From NCBI GenBank assembly GCA_024683645.1, contig JAIKYA010000075.1, positions 41,008 to 105,007 of the forward strand: a stretch of DNA of 64,000 nt. The letters are read 5' to 3'. This DNA is from Lachnospiraceae bacterium (GTDB taxonomy: Bacteria; Bacillota; Clostridia; Lachnospirales; Lachnospiraceae). Of the stretch, positions 58,633 through 64,000 are shown piece after piece. Each line of letters starts with the position of its first letter. The stretch's first letter is position 1. The translations under genes and the position numbers were made by a program. Under the pieces are notes generated by a model, which saw only the letters and a program-made list of their open reading frames with translations, did no database searches and had not been told where the DNA came from.

Positions 58633-59838
58633 TCAGATATTATCGTAGGTCTCTCTAATAGCCTTTATGAAATCCATGGAATTGAGGATAACGGGGTTTT
58701 CGCAGGTGGAAATGAGCGAAAGCGACTTTGTCATCTTCCCGTCCTCTACTGTTTTGATACATGCACGTTCCATCTTGTCAGCATACTTTACGAGTTCATC
58801 TATACCGTCAAGCTCACCGCGTTTTCTGAGTGCTCCGGTCCATGCAAAAATGGTTGCGATGGAATTGGTGGAAGTTTCCTCACCTTTCAGATGCTTGTAA
58901 TAATGTCTCTGTACGGTACCATGTGCAGCTTCATACTCATAAGCGCCGTTTGGAGATACCAGCACGGAAGTCATCATCGACAGGTCTCCGTATGCCGTAG
59001 CGACCATATCACTCATCACATCACCGTCATAGTTCTTGCAGGCCCAGATAAAGCCGCCTTCGGAACGTATAACGCGTGCGACGGCATCATCGATAAGTGT
59101 ATAGAAATACTCTATGCCCGCTTTTTCAAAAGCTTCTTTATACTCGTTATCATACAGATCCTGGAAGATATCCTTGAAGTTGTGATCATACTTCTTGGAG
59201 ATGGTATCCTTGGTCGAAAACCACAGATCCTGCTTTGTATCCAGTGCATATTTAAAGCAGGCATGCGCAAAAGAAGTAATGGACGCATCCGTATTGTGGA
59301 TACCCTGGATGATGCCGCTTCCCTTGAACTCATGTATCGTCTCTCTTATCTCGCTTCCGTCAGCTGCTGTAAATACCAGCTCTGCCTTACCTGCACCGGG
59401 GACCTTTATCTCAACATTCTTATATACATCACCGTAAGCGTGACGTGCGATGGTGATGGGCTTTACCCAGTTTTTAACGTAAGGGACTATACCCTTAACA
59501 AGGATGGGAGCACGGAATACCGTACCGTCAAGTATGGCCCTGATGGTACCGTTGGGGCTCTTCCACATCTCTTTAAGATCATATTCTTTTACTCTGGCGG
59601 CATTAGGTGTGATCGTTGCACACTTGACAGCCACTCCATACTTTTTCGTAGCTTCGGCGCTGTCCACAGTCACCTGATCATCTGTATCGTTTCTGTTCTT
59701 TAAGCCAAGGTCATAATATTCCGTCTTCAGATCTATATACGGCTCTATCAGCTCCTCCTTGATCATCGCCCAGAGTATTCTGGTCATCTCGTCGCCGTCC
59801 ATCTCTACAAGCGGCGTCTTCATTGTAATTCTGCTCAT
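58633..59838 (-). CDS. icd: NADP-dependent isocitrate dehydrogenase
   Basis: [78 protein letters not shown]. Confidence 0.96.
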   Translation of the reverse strand: MSRITMKTPLVEMDGDEMTRILWAMIKEELIEPYIDLKTEYYDLGLKNRNDTDDQVTVDSAEATKKYGVAVKCATITPNAARVKEYDLKEMWKSPNGTIRAILDGTVFRAPILVKGIVPYVKNWVKPITIARHAYGDVYKNVEIKVPGAGKAELVFTAADGSEIRETIHEFKGSGIIQGIHNTDASITSFAHACFKYALDTKQDLWFSTKDTISKKYDHNFKDIFQDLYDNEYKEAFEKAGIEYFYTLIDDAVARVIRSEGGFIWACKNYDGDVMSDMVATAYGDLSMMTSVLVSPNGAYEYEAAHGTVQRHYYKHLKGEETSTNSIATIFAWTGALRKRGELDGIDELVKYADKMERACIKTVEDGKMTKSLSLISTCENPVILNSMDFIKAIRETYDNI

Positions 59839-59854
59839 TTTTTCCTCCTTTTAT

Positions 59855-61351
59855 TCAGAGCACTCCCTCTGCCACGCTCTTTACTTCCGCAGGCAGTTTG
59901 GGACTGCTTTCTTTTCCTTTATATCCGACGGCAACACCGTCTCCTACTATCAGCCAGTCAGCAGAGTCCGTATCCGCCTCCCAGGCTTTATACCAGGGAG
60001 TATGATCAAAAGCGTTCGATCCTATCTTCGTAACAGTTGATGGTATATTGATCACTCCCAGGCTGTCACAGTGATAAAAAGCTCCTTTTCCTATCTCCGT
60101 CGTGCCTTCCGGTATGGTCACTTCGGTAACACTGCTTCTTGCAAGCGCAAAATCACCTATGCTGCTGACCTTTTCATAATCTTCAAAAGCGTATTTAATG
60201 AGCGCCTTATCCTGGTAATGAACATAGGCCGGAACCACTCCGTCCGATGTCGCCTTTGTCTCCGCACTGCCTTCATTTACCTTAAGGCCGTAAATATCCA
60301 CATAAGCCCTGTCAGTCACAACCGTTGTGCCACCGAGAAGCACTCCTTCGCTTGTGACGGGTACCGCTGCAGCCACAGCGGTCTCATCCGTACTTTCCGC
60401 TTCCTCAGTCTGTGCCAGCTGTGCCGGCTGCGGCACGGTAACATTCCGGCTGCTTACGACCAGCACCTCCCTGGCATTCTCCGACTGTAAAAAGCCATGA
60501 TCCACAGCCCATTTGCAGGCTGCGGAAGTATTCTCACACACAAATATCGCGCTCTTTGGTACTCCGTCAAATGCAGTGTCATGAATACTCTTTAACGATA
60601 TCGGTGTCACGATCTGTTCCAGACGGCTGCAGTCCTCAAATGCTTTAACACCTATCTCGTTTGTCGGCGTCTGGATGGTAACAAATCTCAGTCCTGCCGC
60701 ATTTGAAAACGCATGGTCTCCTATACGCTCCACAGCCGGCACTGCGATCATCTCCAGATAATCCGCGCCCCAGAAAGCATAACGCCCTATCTCGTTCATA
60801 GACGAAGGCGCATTGAATATCACATCGGCACTGCCGCCGAAAAACTGATAAAGCTTTTTATATGAAGAATCATAGAGTCCGCCGCCATACATTGCAAGCG
60901 CCGTATTGGCACTGTCTATATCCACTCCGGCCAGGGAGTCGCAGTCGCCGAAAACTCCTGCGCCTACATTTTTAAGATTTTTACCTGCCTTCACATATGA
61001 GAGCGATCTGCAGCTCCTGAAAACCGAATCTTCCAGAGTGGTGACGCTGTCGGGTATCTCCACTCTCTCCAGTGCCTCACAGCCTGCGAAAGCAGCGTAT
61101 TCGATCGTGCTTACACTGTCCGGAATGCTCACCGATACAAGTGTTTTATTGTTCTCGAACGCCTGCCGCCCTATGACCCGGACTCCGCCGGGAATCGCTG
61201 CATGTGCCTCTGTGCCTTCATAGGAGATCAGTACATCATCTTTTATGTTATAAGTCTCGCGTATCTCGGCACGGCTTTTGATGATCCCTCCGATAAGAAG
61301 AGACAGTCCAAGAACTGATATGGGCAATATCAGCCATATCTTTTTTCCCAT
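59855..61351 (-). CDS. Secreted or membrane-anchored BspA-like leucine-rich-repeat protein
   Basis: N-terminal hydrophobic segment (IWLILPISVLGLSLLIGGII); LRR_5 repeats VIGRQAFENNKTLVSVSIPDSVSTIEYAAFAGCEALERVEIPDSVTTLEDSVFRSC. Confidence 0.88.
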   Translation of the reverse strand: MGKKIWLILPISVLGLSLLIGGIIKSRAEIRETYNIKDDVLISYEGTEAHAAIPGGVRVIGRQAFENNKTLVSVSIPDSVSTIEYAAFAGCEALERVEIPDSVTTLEDSVFRSCRSLSYVKAGKNLKNVGAGVFGDCDSLAGVDIDSANTALAMYGGGLYDSSYKKLYQFFGGSADVIFNAPSSMNEIGRYAFWGADYLEMIAVPAVERIGDHAFSNAAGLRFVTIQTPTNEIGVKAFEDCSRLEQIVTPISLKSIHDTAFDGVPKSAIFVCENTSAACKWAVDHGFLQSENAREVLVVSSRNVTVPQPAQLAQTEEAESTDETAVAAAVPVTSEGVLLGGTTVVTDRAYVDIYGLKVNEGSAETKATSDGVVPAYVHYQDKALIKYAFEDYEKVSSIGDFALARSSVTEVTIPEGTTEIGKGAFYHCDSLGVINIPSTVTKIGSNAFDHTPWYKAWEADTDSADWLIVGDGVAVGYKGKESSPKLPAEVKSVAEGVL

Positions 61352-61390
61352 AAACTGCCTCCTTTCGCGTATCGTACCTTACTTATCTTT

Positions 61391-64000
61391 TTATTTCTTC
61401 TTTCTTCTCCGCTTGTCCATTGCTTCCGCAAGCTCGGGCTTTTTATCTCTCCAGAGGAAGAGTATCGCCGAAAGCGAGAGCATGCCTGCGGAAAGGAACC
61501 ATTTCGGAGCTATACCGTCACCTGTCTTGGGAGTGGTATCGCTTATTCCCCTCACCACATTCTGCGTATCAACAAATATCGTATAAGGAGAGAAGTGTGT
61601 TGCCGTAAATCTCATGCACGGAACACCGTCGATGCTTACAAACTTGACCGACAGTTCCTGAAGCTGGCCGTTTACAACACAGCCCGCCCTGTTGTTGCCG
61701 GCATACTGGGTAAGCGCATCGGGTATGGGCATGGTCACGGTCACAGCCAGATCATTTGCATTACTGATCAGATTGGTTCCCGTGCTGTCATACAGCGATA
61801 TATCAAACGCCGCATAATTGATATTGGCAAATCTTTCCCCGTACATATTACGAAGTGCCTGCTCCACGGCTGCGCTCGCTGCAGCGGAATCGGTTATCTT
61901 CAGTACGAAATTATCGGTGGAACCCGCTACTGTGGCAGTTCCGCGGTTCTTATTGTTATTGTCTATAGTATCGGTGGTGATCACTACATCGGTGTTTCCC
62001 TTATCCTGGGATTTCCTGGTGCCCGTGCCTGTGCCGTTAGTGTTATACTGGCTCGACCCCGGTGTTGCATTGCCGCTGGCACTCTGCTTTTTGTATGTAG
62101 CCGTTACCTTAACATTATGGCTGGGCATGATGAAGGTCGTTGATACGGCATTCACATTGGAGAAACCTATATCCGTATTGGATGTTGTCCAGCGGTCAAA
62201 CTGCTGGCCTGCGGCAGGTGAATATGCGGTGATCGTGACTACGGAACCCGCTCTGAAATATCCGCCTCCCGCGCCGTTCTCTACAGTCACCAGATATCCT
62301 CCCGTTGCGGGAGCTATGGGTGTAGGTGAAGCTACGTAACCTATGGGTGTGGGCGTAGGTGTCTGCCCTGCTCCGGGTGTAGGTGTCGCTGTCGCATTGG
62401 GATCCCTTGTAGGTTCGGCTGTAGGTGTGGCCGTTGTTTCCGGCTCAAGTGTCGGAACTATGGTCGCATCCGGATCGGGTGTGGGCGTAGGCGCGCTTCC
62501 GTCATCCGGCTTATAGTCGGGATCGGGATAAGCCATAGCCGTTACATTTGAGTTCACCGGCTGTGAATCATCAAAGCCCACGGGATAGGTATAAACCCAC
62601 AGGAATCCTTCAGGCGGTGCCGGTTTTCTGTTGCCTATGGTCTTGCCCGGCTCGATCGGGAACTGATCATATACATCGCCGTCCGAATCATAATAGGTCA
62701 CGGTGTAATTCGATGCCGGGCCGTATACTGCCTTGTAGGTACGGTCATCGGTTATGTTCTCTGTCATGAATTTATAATCAGTATCCGAGGAATACTTCTG
62801 ACCGTCAGTGGATATATATCTCCAGCACTTGAACACATAACCCTGACCGGGGTATTCTTTTGAATCCACCGTAGCCATATCCTCGCTTCCGGGAAGTGAT
62901 ATGACATCTGTAGGCGATCCGACTGTTAGTGTACGGTATACCGTATAATCGTCGTCAAGCCTTAAGGTTACCCTCACAACTCCTTCAAGCGGGAACACGT
63001 CGATATTGTGAGCCTTGCCGTAAGCCTGATTCTTTATCGTGCCCTTTTCCTTATCATCCCAGTAGGAATAGATCCTGGCCTTGCCGTCATCGAAGGCATC
63101 ACTCTCGATGCTCGCAAACTCAGGCAGTATCACCCTTATGGGATTGTTGGTATCATGGAAAGCCTTGCCTCCTATGAAACGAACCGACTCAGGCAGTGTC
63201 AGCTGTGAAAGCTTCTTACAGCCGTTAAAGCAGTTCTCGGGAATGGTCTCTATCACACCGTTGTATGCGTTAAGGGTCTGGTCCGTTCTGAGGTCCACAT
63301 CCGTGATGTTCTTGCAGCCCGCAAACGCTCCGTCCTTAACGGAGGTGAGTCTTGCGATCATAGGATCGGTGGTAACGTTTATGATCTGCGGAGTCCCGCC
63401 GTTTCCTCTGTAGGTTAGGCAGGTATTGAGTTCTACTCCGTCATCGGTATATTCGTACAGTATACAGTTCTCACAGCTATACTTGGGATTTCCGTTGGTA
63501 CCTATGGTCTGCAGATTGGTACAGCCCTGGAAGGCCGAAACTCCTATATCCGTGGTATCCTTGGAGATTATGAGGCTCTCAAGTCTCTCACAGCTGTCAA
63601 AGGCATAATCGGGTATCCGAAGTACCCCGGGCAGGCTTATGGACTTCACCCAGTCATTGCCCTTCGTCACTTCTTCGGTGCCGCCGTCTTCGTTTTTAGG
63701 AGAAGCCAGCTTGTCATTCTCTATGGTAAGGCCCGAGAACAGTCCGGAGTGTATGCCGTCAGCCGCATTGTCCGATACCTGTCCGTATACGTCCACTTCC
63801 TTCATGGTCGTACCGTCCACACCCTCATCACTGAAGTAATGAAGATTACCGGCATTTGCATTACTGTTGATATAGCTGTATACGTCTATGGACTTTACAG
63901 CCTCGGGTACGTTTATATATACGGTAGAATCGATGAGCGCCAGATCATTGGGTCCGAGACTTGCGGGAGCATCGTCAGCCCCCAGCCAGTACTTCTTCAC
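61391..64000 (-). CDS. Large BspA-like leucine-rich-repeat surface protein, N-terminus cut by the window edge
   Basis: LRR_5 repeats (IPDYAFDSCERLESLIISKDTTDIGVSAFQGCTNLQTIG), Pro/Thr-rich linker, bacterial-repeat domain (VENGAGGGYFRAGSVVTITAYSPAAGQQFDRWTT), C-terminal PKTGDG + TM + RRRKKK. The track 'start' is a GTG lying exactly at the window end. Confidence 0.88.
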   Translation of the reverse strand: MKKYWLGADDAPASLGPNDLALIDSTVYINVPEAVKSIDVYSYINSNANAGNLHYFSDEGVDGTTMKEVDVYGQVSDNAADGIHSGLFSGLTIENDKLASPKNEDGGTEEVTKGNDWVKSISLPGVLRIPDYAFDSCERLESLIISKDTTDIGVSAFQGCTNLQTIGTNGNPKYSCENCILYEYTDDGVELNTCLTYRGNGGTPQIINVTTDPMIARLTSVKDGAFAGCKNITDVDLRTDQTLNAYNGVIETIPENCFNGCKKLSQLTLPESVRFIGGKAFHDTNNPIRVILPEFASIESDAFDDGKARIYSYWDDKEKGTIKNQAYGKAHNIDVFPLEGVVRVTLRLDDDYTVYRTLTVGSPTDVISLPGSEDMATVDSKEYPGQGYVFKCWRYISTDGQKYSSDTDYKFMTENITDDRTYKAVYGPASNYTVTYYDSDGDVYDQFPIEPGKTIGNRKPAPPEGFLWVYTYPVGFDDSQPVNSNVTAMAYPDPDYKPDDGSAPTPTPDPDATIVPTLEPETTATPTAEPTRDPNATATPTPGAGQTPTPTPIGYVASPTPIAPATGGYLVTVENGAGGGYFRAGSVVTITAYSPAAGQQFDRWTTSNTDIGFSNVNAVSTTFIMPSHNVKVTATYKKQSASGNATPGSSQYNTNGTGTGTRKSQDKGNTDVVITTDTIDNNNKNRGTATVAGSTDNFVLKITDSAAASAAVEQALRNMYGERFANINYAAFDISLYDSTGTNLISNANDLAVTVTMPIPDALTQYAGNNRAGCVVNGQLQELSVKFVSIDGVPCMRFTATHFSPYTIFVDTQNVVRGISDTTPKTGDGIAPKWFLSAGMLSLSAILFLWRDKKPELAEAMDKRRRKKK

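Noticed and set aside
58078-59703. 541-aa plus-strand ORF antisense to the 58003 gene and icd
   Set aside because: It lies opposite clear icd coding sequence, is rich in I/L/Y/F/H typical of antisense shadow frames, and has no recognisable motif.
62340-62510. Repetitive ggtgtaggtgt-type sequence considered as a DNA repeat array
   Set aside because: It is explained by the Pro/Thr-rich linker of the LRR protein.
1-64000. Prophage, transposon, toxin-antitoxin, secretion or defence island
   Set aside because: No integrase, transposase, capsid, restriction, retron, Cas or TA-like pair recognised; gene content is largely housekeeping.

Overview
This 64 kb window looks like a chromosomal core region from an anaerobic Firmicute, probably Lachnospiraceae or a related Clostridia (inferred from gene content and protein style, not searched). 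About 50 genes are credible. All but three lie on the minus strand: a giant acyl-CoA dehydratase activase-like protein (6396-10628), a GT-C-like membrane protein (16994-18760) and an rRNA m5C methyltransferase (44502-45869). Recognisable blocks are: mrdA(PBP2)-mreD-mreC-mreB; metA-ligA; carD and HU; a PilZ protein and pepP; deoC; a response regulator; thrC; a long tightly packed directon (pdp-phoH-ybeY-MurJ/MATE-like-two flavoproteins-proB-DUF896-fau-proA-miaB-mutS-mutL-miaA-[FeFe] hydrogenase); rlmH; folD-fhs; ftsK; yebC; a CBS protein; alr; icd; and two BspA-like leucine-rich-repeat proteins at the right edge. I saw no tRNA, rRNA, CRISPR, prophage or transposase. I found no clear defence island or large novel system. 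The best leads are: (i) a cluster of nested palindromes upstream of carD (19375-19537); (ii) an mre-operon leader with mutually exclusive stems; (iii) a probable leaderless rsmF-like mRNA whose promoter lies in the pdp translation-initiation region; (iv) a small operon joining a J-domain protein to a HAMP/degenerate-GGDEF protein and two orphans; (v) the 1410-aa double-ASKHA activase; (vi) MetA carrying E111, which suggests acetyl- rather than succinyl-transferase; (vii) 3' ends of convergent genes that share stop codons or terminators. The provided ORF track misses the edge-truncated PBP2 gene at 1-2368.
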